From positions 1-5,132 of the forward strand of contig JAKSDB010000267.1 in the NCBI GenBank assembly GCA_022360415.1: DNA of 5,132 nt, in the 5' to 3' direction. This DNA comes from Chlorobiales bacterium. GTDB lineage: Bacteria; Bacteroidota; Chlorobiia; Chlorobiales; Chlorobiaceae. Positions 1 through 5,132 of the stretch are shown in pieces; positions within the stretch are counted from its first letter, which is position 1, and every line of letters begins with the position of its first letter. The notes beneath the pieces are model-generated. The model searched no databases and was not told the origin of the DNA. It was given only the letters and a program-made list of their open reading frames with translations. The position numbers were made by a program, and so were the translations under genes.

Positions 1-1
1 G

Positions 2-157
2 ATATCGAGCAACGTGGCAGACCGTATCCAGCCGCCCGGCTACTCAAAAAGCGTCATGCTCGAGCAGGTCACAAACGGCGTTGCCGTAAGGACAGCTGTC
101 CTGGAAATGCTGCTTGCCGAAGGAAAAAACAGCCTGCAGGAGCAGCCGCGTTTTTGA
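2..157 (+). CDS. C-terminal end of an unrecognised protein (5' truncated)
   Basis: The frame beginning at base 2 is open for 51 codons and stops at TGA 155-157. The translation begins ISSNVADRIQ and ends with LQEQPRF. It has ordinary protein composition, with a likely amphipathic helix in the stretch VAVRTAVLEMLLAEG. The competing frame 1 is also open here but reads as Arg/Cys/Lys-rich, non-protein-like sequence, so frame 2 is the coding one. I do not recognise the family, and no catalytic motif is visible in this short tail. Its stop codon overlaps the TTG start of the next gene by four bases (TTGA), which suggests the two are co-transcribed and possibly translationally coupled. The rest of the gene lies to the left of the window. 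Confidence 0.6.
   Translation: MSSNVADRIQPPGYSKSVMLEQVTNGVAVRTAVLEMLLAEGKNSLQEQPRF
138..142 (+). promoter_or_regulatory. Ribosome binding site supporting the TTG 154 start
   Basis: AGGAG lies 11 bases upstream of TTG 154, inside the end of the preceding gene. The spacing is slightly long, but this is the only good Shine-Dalgarno match near either candidate start. ATG 181 has none, so the site favours TTG together with the 4-base stop/start overlap. Confidence 0.4.
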
Positions 158-1035
158 AAACAACACGTAATACCTTATCCATGAGAAAAAGATACATTAC
201 CCCGCTCAGCCTCCTCCTGCTCATCGTTTGCTGCTCCACGGCAGCCGCTGCCCCTTCACTACGGACAATGTTCAGCCCGCTGCTTGCAGACCCCCTTGAA
301 CCGAGGATAGCGGTCATGCCATGGCTCGATGACGACCTCCTCCAGCTTGATATCGGCACGTCTGCCGACCTGTTCAGGGACGAGAACGGCGGATTTGCGT
401 TCGGTATCGATTTCGCCACGTACTCCCTTCTGAGAAGGGAAGACAGTTTCAAGTTTCCTGTCGATACGATCGATTACCTGTTCGGTGTAAATTTCTCCTG
501 GGAAAAAAAATTCGAGAACGACATCCTGCCGTTTGACCAGCTTTCCGCAAGGCTCCGTATCAGCCACATCTCCGCTCATTTCGAAGACGGGCACTACGAT
601 GATGAAGCCGGCCGGTGGATAAACGAGGAAAAAAGCCCCTTCGGTATACCGTTCACCTACAGCAGGGAGTTCGTCAATCTTGTCCTTGCTCTTTCCTCCG
701 AAGATTACCGCTTTTATCTCGGCTATCAATATCTCTTCCACACCATACCCGAAAGCATAAGCCGTCATTCGCTCCAGGCCGGGGCCGAACTGATGACGCC
801 GGGCAACACCTACCTCGCGGCCGATTTCAAGCTTCTCCCCGAATGGGATGACGGGCTGAACAGGACCGACGGCCTGCACGGGACATGGAGTCTTCAGGCA
901 GGCTGGAGACTGACCGCGCTCGGCCTTGAAAACGTACGGGTCGCCTATAACTATTATAACGGACAGAGCCGTCACGGGATGTATTTTTATGATATCGAAA
1001 GCTTCAGCTCGGTCGGGCTGATTGTCGATCTGTAA
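154..1035 (+). CDS. Secreted, probably outer-membrane protein, DUF1207-like
   Basis: This 293-residue protein of unknown function has a Sec signal peptide: basic residues around 10-13 (MRKR), a Leu/Ile-rich core at about 18-26 and an Ala-rich cleavage region near 29-33 (STAAAAP). The mature part opens with PLLADPLEPR (42-51), continues with alternating aromatic/polar stretches such as DYRFYLGYQYLF (184-195), and ends YYNGQSRHG...VGLIVDL. From memory, the ADPxEPR opening and the YYNGxSxxG ending resemble DUF1207, whose role is unknown; I could not run a profile search. Predicted beta-strands and the signal peptide point to the outer membrane. The start is uncertain. TTG 154 has AGGAG at 138-142 and overlaps the upstream stop. 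ATG 181 would give a compact 284-residue precursor with a more typical signal peptide, but no Shine-Dalgarno site precedes it. No clear Rho-independent terminator follows directly. Confidence 0.85.
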   Translation: MKTTRNTLSMRKRYITPLSLLLLIVCCSTAAAAPSLRTMFSPLLADPLEPRIAVMPWLDDDLLQLDIGTSADLFRDENGGFAFGIDFATYSLLRREDSFKFPVDTIDYLFGVNFSWEKKFENDILPFDQLSARLRISHISAHFEDGHYDDEAGRWINEEKSPFGIPFTYSREFVNLVLALSSEDYRFYLGYQYLFHTIPESISRHSLQAGAELMTPGNTYLAADFKLLPEWDDGLNRTDGLHGTWSLQAGWRLTALGLENVRVAYNYYNGQSRHGMYFYDIESFSSVGLIVDL

Positions 1036-1104
1036 AAGGCGCACACAACACACGCAGACCGCACTTGATGCGGCATTCATACCGGCACTGGCTGGAAGAT
1101 GTAT

Positions 1105-1199
1105 CTCCGGGGTGAAACCCGAGGGCGACTGAAAACAGAAAACCCGCCGCCCTCTTGAGACGGCCTCATGAAGATTTCGATCCTGACAGGCCGGGATCG
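1105..1199 (+). ncRNA. Candidate structured RNA element with competing stems
   Basis: Three stems can be drawn by eye. Stem A is CTC 1105-1107 with GAG 1121-1123 plus GGG 1109-1111 with CCC 1118-1120, leaving C1108 bulged and a GTGAAA loop. Stem B is GAGGGCG 1121-1127 with CGCCCTC 1148-1154, enclosing a 20-base A-rich loop. Stem C is 1178-1185 with 1192-1199 (CGATCCTG with CGGGATCG, one G-U pair), with a 6-base loop. Stems A and B share bases 1121-1123 and cannot form together, a geometry often seen in switching leaders. I recognise no known riboswitch consensus. The element could belong to the upstream transcript, be an independent small RNA, or have arisen by chance in GC-rich spacer DNA. 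Confidence 0.3.
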
Positions 1200-1310
1200 G
1201 CGATGCAATTGAAGCGCAGAATAAATAAATCGAGGCACCTTAAAAACTAACTTCTTTTTTTAATCTGTTTTATATACATTTCATGTTTAGAGTATCATTG
1301 TTCTTTCCGG

Positions 1311-1348
1311 AAAGCTTTTATGCCTGAGCATACAGGCGTAAAAGTTTT
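1311..1348 (+). promoter_or_regulatory. Strong hairpin in the porin 5' leader
   Basis: Bases 1311-1326 pair with 1333-1348 to form 16 continuous base pairs, including two G-U pairs (T1321-G1338 and G1314-T1345), around a 6-base loop, AGCATA. The core pairing is CTTTTATGCCTG with CAGGCGTAAAAG. The hairpin ends 38 bases before the porin ATG and leaves its ribosome binding site free, so it does not appear to block translation. It may stabilise the mRNA 5' end, as leader stem-loops do for other abundant outer-membrane protein messages. Alternatively, its TTTTGTTCT tail may act as a weak terminator or attenuator. A 12-base palindrome at 1303-1314 overlaps its left foot and could compete with it. 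Confidence 0.5.
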
Positions 1349-1374
1349 GTTCTCAAAGCAACACAAAACCTAAC

Positions 1375-1378
1375 GGAG
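1375..1378 (+). promoter_or_regulatory. Ribosome binding site of the porin gene
   Basis: GGAG sits 8 bases upstream of ATG 1387 in an A-rich context. It is the best-placed Shine-Dalgarno match in the window, consistent with a well-expressed outer-membrane protein, and it confirms the start. Confidence 0.6.
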
Positions 1379-1386
1379 AAAAAATC

Positions 1387-2523
1387 ATGAAAAAACTGCT
1401 ATCGCTTGTGTTCGGACTTGCGATTGTTGCGGCTTTCGCTTCCCCGGCAGAAGCTGCAATCAAAGTCAGCGGTGACGCGCAGGTCAGGGCAAGAACGGAA
1501 ATCACGAAATCAGGCGCTGCTGATGAATGGGACGAGGAGCTTTACTGGCTTTACAGGCTTCGCCTCAAAATTGCAGCGGACCTTGGCTCGGGCTACTTCG
1601 CAAAAGCCCTGCTTGCCAGTGAATCAGCAGGCTGGTTCGCCACCATTAGTTCAGGTGAAGGCAGAGAAACTCTTGAACTAAATGGCAAAGAATATAATTA
1701 CTTCCCGAACAGCCTTAGTGATCATTTCGGCGTCAACCAGATCTACTTTGGCCGGATGATGCAGAATTCACATTATATTCTCGGTATCATGCCGATCAAC
1801 AGCTTCAACAATCCGATTTTCGACCTTGCCGTCTACCCGACCAGCGCGGTGGGCATTCCTTATTTTCTCATTAACAATGACCGTGTTTTCGGCCTCAATT
1901 ACGGAACGAAAGTTGGTCCCGGCGAGCTGAACGCAACACTCTGTGTTCTTGAGGATGGAGACTGGGATTCAACCGGCGAATCGTTTTTAAGGGATGAGTA
2001 TGCCGTTCACCTGATGTACAAAACCAACATCGGCGACGTCACCATCGATCCGCAGTTGCTCGCTGCCGTCACACGGACACAAAACTTTAATACGGGAGAT
2101 CCTAGTAGTAATATCCCTGAAGCCGGTACCGCCCCTTTCACGTTCGGTACGAACGTCATCATTCCGGCAGGAGACACCAAAATCACCCTGAGCTGTTTCT
2201 ATACTAATGACGGCATTGGCCTGGTCGATGACGATAAGATTGCGGATTATTCTGCCTACGTGTTCAGAGTGAAAGCCGAGCACGGCCCGGTCAGAGCATG
2301 GGTTGGCTACAACGCTGCTGATGTAACAAGCGCGCCAGACCCTGCAACACTAGGTGACTACGATAACCTTTTTGTCTGGGCGCAGTACAACTGGAAAGTT
2401 TATGACTCTTCCATGGGTACCTTCACACTTTCACCGACTGTCCGCTTCCGCGACAGGAATATGAATGATGCTGACAAAGATACTCGCTGGAGACCGGAAA
2501 TTTGGGCAAACATCACTTTCTAA
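1387..2523 (+). CDS. Porin-like outer-membrane beta-barrel protein
   Basis: This 378-residue protein probably forms a beta-barrel channel in the outer membrane. It has a textbook Sec signal peptide (MKKLLSLVFGLAIVAAFASPAEA, residues 1-23, cleaved after AEA). The mature protein opens with a probable first strand, IKVSGDAQVRARTE (25-38). It then shows many short alternating hydrophobic/polar strands separated by Asp/Asn/Gly-rich turns (for example 187-195, 232-248, 273-284 and 354-367). It ends in EIWANITF, whose terminal Phe is the usual signal for outer-membrane insertion by the BAM machinery. No plug domain or TonB box is visible, so a passive porin is likelier than a TonB-dependent receptor. 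Solute specificity cannot be read. The gene has a good ribosome binding site, a structured leader and its own strong terminator, so it is probably monocistronic. I do not recognise a named family. Confidence 0.85.
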   Translation: MKKLLSLVFGLAIVAAFASPAEAAIKVSGDAQVRARTEITKSGAADEWDEELYWLYRLRLKIAADLGSGYFAKALLASESAGWFATISSGEGRETLELNGKEYNYFPNSLSDHFGVNQIYFGRMMQNSHYILGIMPINSFNNPIFDLAVYPTSAVGIPYFLINNDRVFGLNYGTKVGPGELNATLCVLEDGDWDSTGESFLRDEYAVHLMYKTNIGDVTIDPQLLAAVTRTQNFNTGDPSSNIPEAGTAPFTFGTNVIIPAGDTKITLSCFYTNDGIGLVDDDKIADYSAYVFRVKAEHGPVRAWVGYNAADVTSAPDPATLGDYDNLFVWAQYNWKVYDSSMGTFTLSPTVRFRDRNMNDADKDTRWRPEIWANITF

Positions 2524-2563
2524 GCCGTATCGCTCAGTCATGACAGAGGTTCATTCGCTCTGG

Positions 2564-2595
2564 AAAAGCCGCAGAGTACTCTGCGGCTTTTTTTT
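2564..2595 (+). terminator. Intrinsic terminator after the porin gene
   Basis: A perfect 20-base palindrome at 2568-2587 (GCCGCAGAGT and its complement) forms a GC-rich stem with a small GTAC-type loop. It is preceded by A4 and followed by T8 (2588-2595). It lies 40 bases past the porin stop and should separate the porin transcript from the downstream symporter pair. Confidence 0.95.
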
Positions 2596-2599
2596 ATCG

Positions 2600-2651
2600 C
2601 CGGATAAATACCATATTATTAACAATTGTTAATAACCTACTTTTCATCCGG
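2600..2651. repeat. 52-base interrupted palindrome, candidate operator
   Basis: The centre is a perfect 20-base palindrome at 2616-2635 (TTATTAACAA and its complement). Flanking it at exactly equal distance are CCGGAT (2600-2605) and ATCCGG (2646-2651). About 20 of the 26 position pairs about the axis at 2625/2626 are complementary. It sits just after the porin terminator and about 75 bases before the small-subunit start. That is a typical place for an operator bound by a dimeric regulator, or for a leader hairpin if transcription starts further left. I do not recognise the motif as a known regulator site. The half-site ATTAACAA recurs at 3032-3039, just upstream of the large symporter gene. 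Confidence 0.55.
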
Positions 2652-2679
2652 ATCATTTTTTTTCATTAAATTGTTGCGG

Positions 2680-2695
2680 GCCTTTTTTTTAAGGC
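2680..2695 (+). repeat. Small T-loop inverted repeat upstream of the symporter pair
   Basis: GCCTT (2680-2684) pairs with AAGGC (2691-2695) around a loop of six T, about 31 bases before ATG 2727. The stem has only 5 bp and could be chance. If transcribed, it would lie in the leader. The T8 run (2683-2690) may also mark part of an AT-rich promoter region, for which I cannot assign boxes. Confidence 0.25.
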
Positions 2696-2726
2696 GCATT
2701 TCCTACAACCTTTAAACCATTGTGTC

Positions 2727-3002
2727 ATGGAAAAAGGAAAACTACAGGAGTACTGGGCAACAAACCTCAAGTACCTTCTGGGGCTGCTTGTGGTGTGGTT
2801 TGTTGTTTCTTACGGTTTCGGCATCCTGCTTGCCGAACCGCTCAATGCAATCCGTTTCCCTGAATGGACCGGCGGCGGCGGATTCAAACTGGGATTCTGG
2901 TTCGCTCAACAGGGTTCGATTTATGTTTTTGTCCTCCTGATTTTCGTTTATGTCAGCCTGATGAACCGGCTGGACAAAAAGTATGACGTACACGAGGATT
3001 AA
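2727..3002 (+). CDS. Sodium:solute symporter small subunit, DUF4212 type
   Basis: This 91-residue inner-membrane protein is the small partner of the downstream symporter. It has a polar N-terminus containing LQEYW (6-10), a first transmembrane helix at about 15-35, and a Gly-rich linker with the family signature GFWFAQQGSIYVF (56-68). That signature leads into a second helix (about 61-78), followed by the conserved-looking tail MNRLDKKYDVHED. Length, helix number and these motifs match the DUF4212 / solute:sodium symporter small subunit family, which is typically encoded immediately before a VC_2705-type symporter, as here (46-base gap). Its mechanistic role is unknown; assembly or stabilisation of the large subunit is the usual assumption. 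ATG 2727 matches the family N-terminus although no Shine-Dalgarno site precedes it. The out-of-frame GTG at 2722 opens only an overlapping shadow frame. Confidence 0.92.
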   Translation: MEKGKLQEYWATNLKYLLGLLVVWFVVSYGFGILLAEPLNAIRFPEWTGGGGFKLGFWFAQQGSIYVFVLLIFVYVSLMNRLDKKYDVHED

Positions 3003-3048
3003 CCATCCCGATGCAGTTTTTCTCAACAATCATTAACAAGAAAACATT

Positions 3049-4824
3049 ATGGATGTACAAGCGTGGACGTACCTTATTGTCGGTCTGACCTTTGCGCTCT
3101 ATATAGGCATTGCGATATGGTCAAGGGCAGGCTCAACCAAGGAATTTTATGTTGCCGGGGCCGGCGTACCGCCTCTGGCAAACGGCATGGCTACCGCGGC
3201 TGACTGGATGTCGGCGGCATCGTTCATATCAATGGCCGGATTGATCTCTTTCATGGGATACGACGGTTCGATCTATCTCATGGGCTGGACCGGCGGCTAC
3301 GTGCTGCTCGCCCTGCTTCTCGCCCCCTATCTCAGGAAATTCGGCAAGTTCACCGTACCTGATTTTGTCGGCGACCGTTACTACTCCAACGCGGCGAGGA
3401 CTGTTGCCGTTATCTGTGCGATCTTTGTTTCCTTCACCTACGTTGCAGGCCAGATGCGCGGTGTCGGTGTTGTTTTTTCGAGGTTCCTCGAAGTCCCCAT
3501 CAATATCGGTATTCTTATCGGTATGGGTATTGTGTTTTTCTATGCCGTCCTTGGCGGCATGAAAGGGATCACCTATACGCAGGTTGCGCAGTACTGCGTG
3601 CTTATCTTCGCCTACATGGTCCCTGCCATCTTCATCTCCATGATGGTTGCCGGCACACCTCTTCCCCAGCAGGGATTCGGCAGCATGCTTACAGAAGCAT
3701 ATGGAAGCGGTTTCCTTCTCGACAAGCTTGACGGTCTTCACCGTGAGCTTGGATTTACCGCCTACACCGACGGCAGCAAACCAATGATCGACGTATTTTT
3801 CATCACCTTTGCCCTGATGGTAGGAACGGCGGGACTTCCGCATGTCATCGTCCGTTTCTTCACAGTCCCGAAGGTTCGCGACGCACGTGTTTCCGCGGGC
3901 TGGGCGCTTGTCTTTATCGCCCTTCTCTATACCACAGCACCAGCTGTTGCGGCATTCGCCCGCTACAACCTTATCAATACCGTCAGCAACACCCAGTATG
4001 CAGAACTTCCTTCATGGTTCAAGACATGGGAAGGGACCGGCCTGATTGCCTGGGTTGACAAAAACGATGACGGCGCCGTTCAGTATGTCAACGGCAAGGC
4101 CTTTGCAGGCAAACCTGCATTTATCGATGAAAGGGGTGCCCATGACCAGCGCCTCATATCCAATGAACCAACCGACAACGCAAACGAGCTCTATATCGAC
4201 CGGGATATCATGGTTCTGGCAAACCCTGAAATCGCCGACCTTCCCCCATGGGTCATCGCGCTTGTCGCGGCAGGTGGTCTTGCCGCAGCGCTTTCCACTG
4301 CTGCCGGGCTGCTGCTGGTCATCTCGACTTCGGTCGCGCATGACCTTATCAAAAAACAGATCAATCCCGACCTGACCGAGAAATCGGAGGTACTGATCGC
4401 TCGTATCGCAGTTGCTTGCGCTGTTCTTGTAGCGGGTTATTTCGGCATCAATCCTCCCGGGTTTGTGGCTCAGGTTGTCGCATTCGCCTTCGGTCTTGCC
4501 GCGTCGTCGTTCTTCCCTGTCATCATCATGGGTATCTTCTACAAGAAGATGAACAAGGAAGGCGCTATCGCCGGCATGCTGACCGGTATCGGCTTCACCG
4601 CCGCTTACATTATCTACTTCAAGTTCATCAATCCGGCGGCGAACAATGCCGACAACTGGTTCCTCGGTATCTCACCTGAAGGTATCGGCACGGTGGGTAT
4701 GCTTATCAACTTTGCCGTCAGCTTTATTGTCGCAAAAATAACTCCGGCACCTCCGGAAGACATCCAGGAGCTGGTCGACAGCCTGAGATATCCGAAAGGA
4801 GCAGGTGATGCTGCAATGCACTGA
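3049..4824 (+). CDS. Sodium:solute symporter, SSF family, VC_2705-like
   Basis: This 591-residue inner-membrane transporter probably couples Na+ entry to uptake of a small organic acid. About 13 hydrophobic helices can be counted, starting at residues 7-25 and ending near 544-562. SSF hallmarks are present: TKEFYVAGAGVPP (30-42), the unwound-helix region ATAADWMSAASFISMAG (48-64), and GGLAAALSTAAG (409-420). S416 and T417 in the last motif align by eye with the Na2-site serines of vSGLT. Residues about 306-398 form a long hydrophilic insertion between helices, containing an EF-hand-like loop DKNDDGAVQYVN (337-348). In the LeuT fold this corresponds to a periplasmic loop. The preceding DUF4212 gene identifies the two-component subfamily. 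Relatives include the acetate permease ActP, and green sulfur bacteria assimilate acetate, so acetate is a plausible but unproven substrate. No good Shine-Dalgarno site precedes ATG 3049. The gene ends at an intrinsic terminator. Confidence 0.93.
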   Translation: MDVQAWTYLIVGLTFALYIGIAIWSRAGSTKEFYVAGAGVPPLANGMATAADWMSAASFISMAGLISFMGYDGSIYLMGWTGGYVLLALLLAPYLRKFGKFTVPDFVGDRYYSNAARTVAVICAIFVSFTYVAGQMRGVGVVFSRFLEVPINIGILIGMGIVFFYAVLGGMKGITYTQVAQYCVLIFAYMVPAIFISMMVAGTPLPQQGFGSMLTEAYGSGFLLDKLDGLHRELGFTAYTDGSKPMIDVFFITFALMVGTAGLPHVIVRFFTVPKVRDARVSAGWALVFIALLYTTAPAVAAFARYNLINTVSNTQYAELPSWFKTWEGTGLIAWVDKNDDGAVQYVNGKAFAGKPAFIDERGAHDQRLISNEPTDNANELYIDRDIMVLANPEIADLPPWVIALVAAGGLAAALSTAAGLLLVISTSVAHDLIKKQINPDLTEKSEVLIARIAVACAVLVAGYFGINPPGFVAQVVAFAFGLAASSFFPVIIMGIFYKKMNKEGAIAGMLTGIGFTAAYIIYFKFINPAANNADNWFLGISPEGIGTVGMLINFAVSFIVAKITPAPPEDIQELVDSLRYPKGAGDAAMH

Positions 4825-4846
4825 TTGCATGCTCAAATAACAGAGC

Positions 4847-4879
4847 AAAAAAGGCGCGGTTTTCTACCGCGCCTTTTTT
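4847..4879 (+). terminator. Intrinsic terminator after the symporter operon
   Basis: AAGGCGCGGT (4851-4860) pairs perfectly with ACCGCGCCTT (4866-4875) around a TTTCT loop. A-tract bases from 4847 pair with the T6 run at 4874-4879, and more T-rich sequence follows. It lies 22 bases past the symporter stop. The A-tract on its left also gives a T-run on the other strand, so it could work in both directions, but no convergent gene is visible. Confidence 0.95.
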
Positions 4880-4931
4880 ATTTCTTTTTTACCTTGGTTT
4901 TTGACTTCCCGGCTTGTTATCATGATTGCAA

Positions 4932-5132
4932 ATGACCCGGTCTGCTGACAAAACAAAAAAAACGGCACAAAAGAAATCACCGGAAAAAAAAGTTGCCGCC
5001 CTGCCATCCGCTCCCGGTGTGTACCAGTTTAAAAACGCTTCGGGCAAGGTAATCTATGTCGGAAAAGCAAAAAGCCTTCGGGCAAGAGTCCGGTCGTATT
5101 TTGGAAACAGCAATCAGTTGTACGGAAAAACC
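4932..5132 (+). CDS. uvrC: UvrABC excinuclease subunit C, N-terminal part (3' truncated)
   Basis: The first 67 codons of UvrC are present. UvrC is the nuclease subunit of bacterial nucleotide excision repair and cuts the damaged strand on both sides of a lesion after UvrA/UvrB recognition. The GIY-YIG domain, which makes the 3' cut, begins at LPSAPGVYQF (24-33) and continues through VIYVGKAKSLRARVRSYF (40-57). Expected catalytic residues Y31, Y42 and R52 are in place; the catalytic Glu would lie beyond the window. The N-terminus carries an extra Lys-rich, probably disordered segment of about 20 residues, somewhat longer than in many UvrC proteins. An in-frame TGA at 4923-4925 limits the start to ATG 4932 or TTG 4926; ATG is preferred. 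No clear Shine-Dalgarno site is visible. The gene is separated from the symporter operon by a terminator, so its promoter should lie in about 4880-4931. Confidence 0.95.
   Translation, partial: MTRSADKTKKTAQKKSPEKKVAALPSAPGVYQFKNASGKVIYVGKAKSLRARVRSYFGNSNQLYGKT

Larger units (their letters stand above)
1036..1386. other. Gene-free, hairpin-rich 351-base intergenic region
   Basis: I see no convincing protein gene on either strand here. The left part (about 1036-1210) is GC-richer and contains several short inverted repeats: CCGCA/TGCGG at 1059-1073, a bulged stem at 1105-1123, a 7-bp stem at 1121-1154 and an 8-bp stem at 1178-1199. The right part (about 1215-1305) is AT-rich, with T7 at 1255-1261, and probably holds the porin promoter, although I cannot assign -35 and -10 boxes with confidence. 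The last 80 bases hold the palindrome CTTTCCGGAAAG (1303-1314), a long hairpin (1311-1348) and the porin ribosome binding site. Possible roles are the 3' end of the DUF1207-like transcript, a small RNA, or a porin leader. Confidence 0.7.

Noticed and set aside
1..153. Frame 1 is open from the window edge into the DUF1207-like gene, suggesting a much longer N-terminus
   Set aside because: The translation is Arg/Cys/Lys-rich and not protein-like. The frame beginning at base 2 has coding character, and the signal peptide would be misplaced in a longer protein.
1059..1073. Terminator for the DUF1207-like gene (CCGCA/TGCGG stem)
   Set aside because: The stem has only 5 bp and no T-run follows, so it does not qualify as an intrinsic terminator.
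259..1080. Long open frame on the minus strand (273 codons)
   Set aside because: It lies opposite the DUF1207-like gene, its translation has no signal peptide or recognisable domain, and its composition fits an antisense shadow of a gene with biased codon use.
1081..1200. Cobalamin riboswitch, suggested by GGCACTG and GGTGAAACCC
   Set aside because: The order of elements is wrong and there is no B12-box-like segment. The downstream gene is a porin without a TonB-receptor architecture.
2616..2635. FNR/CRP-type operator
   Set aside because: The half-sites do not match TTGAT-N4-ATCAA or TGTGA-N6-TCACA, so I report only an unassigned palindrome.
2722..2940. Overlapping GTG-initiated frame at the small-subunit gene
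   Set aside because: It overlaps the DUF4212 gene in another frame, and only the 2727 frame gives the family signature and two clear transmembrane helices.
3229..3843. Long open frame on the minus strand (204 codons)
   Set aside because: It is entirely antisense to the symporter and is rich in His/Asp/Lys with no family motif, as expected for the complement of membrane-protein codons.
1..5132. CRISPR arrays, insertion sequences, tRNA or rRNA genes
   Set aside because: I saw no regularly spaced repeats, transposase motifs, terminal inverted repeats with target duplications, tRNA T-arm signatures or rRNA motifs.

Overview
This window looks like chromosomal DNA from a green sulfur bacterium (Chlorobiaceae, such as Chlorobium or Prosthecochloris) or a close relative. 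That is an inference from several things: moderate GC, a Gram-negative outer membrane (two predicted beta-barrel proteins with Sec signal peptides), weak use of Shine-Dalgarno sites, and the overall look of the proteins. No marker gene here fixes the taxonomy. All genes are on the + strand and read left to right.

Layout. Positions 2-157 hold the last 51 codons of an unrecognised gene. Its stop codon overlaps the TTG start of a second gene (154-1035), which encodes a secreted, probably outer-membrane protein resembling DUF1207. A 351-base gap follows (1036-1386). It has no gene but carries several predicted RNA hairpins, two of them mutually exclusive, and ends in a strong 16-bp hairpin just before the next gene. 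That gene (1387-2523) encodes a 378-residue porin-like beta-barrel and ends at a strong intrinsic terminator (2564-2595). The next gap (2596-2726) contains a large interrupted palindrome centred at 2625/2626. After it come a small two-helix membrane protein (2727-3002, DUF4212 type) and a 591-residue sodium:solute symporter (3049-4824, SSF family, VC_2705-like). A second intrinsic terminator (4847-4879) closes this pair. The window ends inside the start of uvrC (4932 onward).

How the genes work together. The small protein and the large symporter form a well-known two-gene pairing and are probably one inner-membrane transporter for a small organic acid. Acetate or a similar short-chain acid is the likeliest guess, but the substrate cannot be read from the sequence. 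The porin just upstream is transcribed separately, with a terminator in between. It could provide the outer-membrane step for the same or other solutes, but only proximity supports that. uvrC is an unrelated DNA-repair gene.

I found no mobile element, CRISPR array, tRNA or rRNA, and no clear new multi-gene system. The most interesting items are the symmetric palindrome ahead of the symporter pair, the structured leader ahead of the porin, and an EF-hand-like calcium loop within the symporter.
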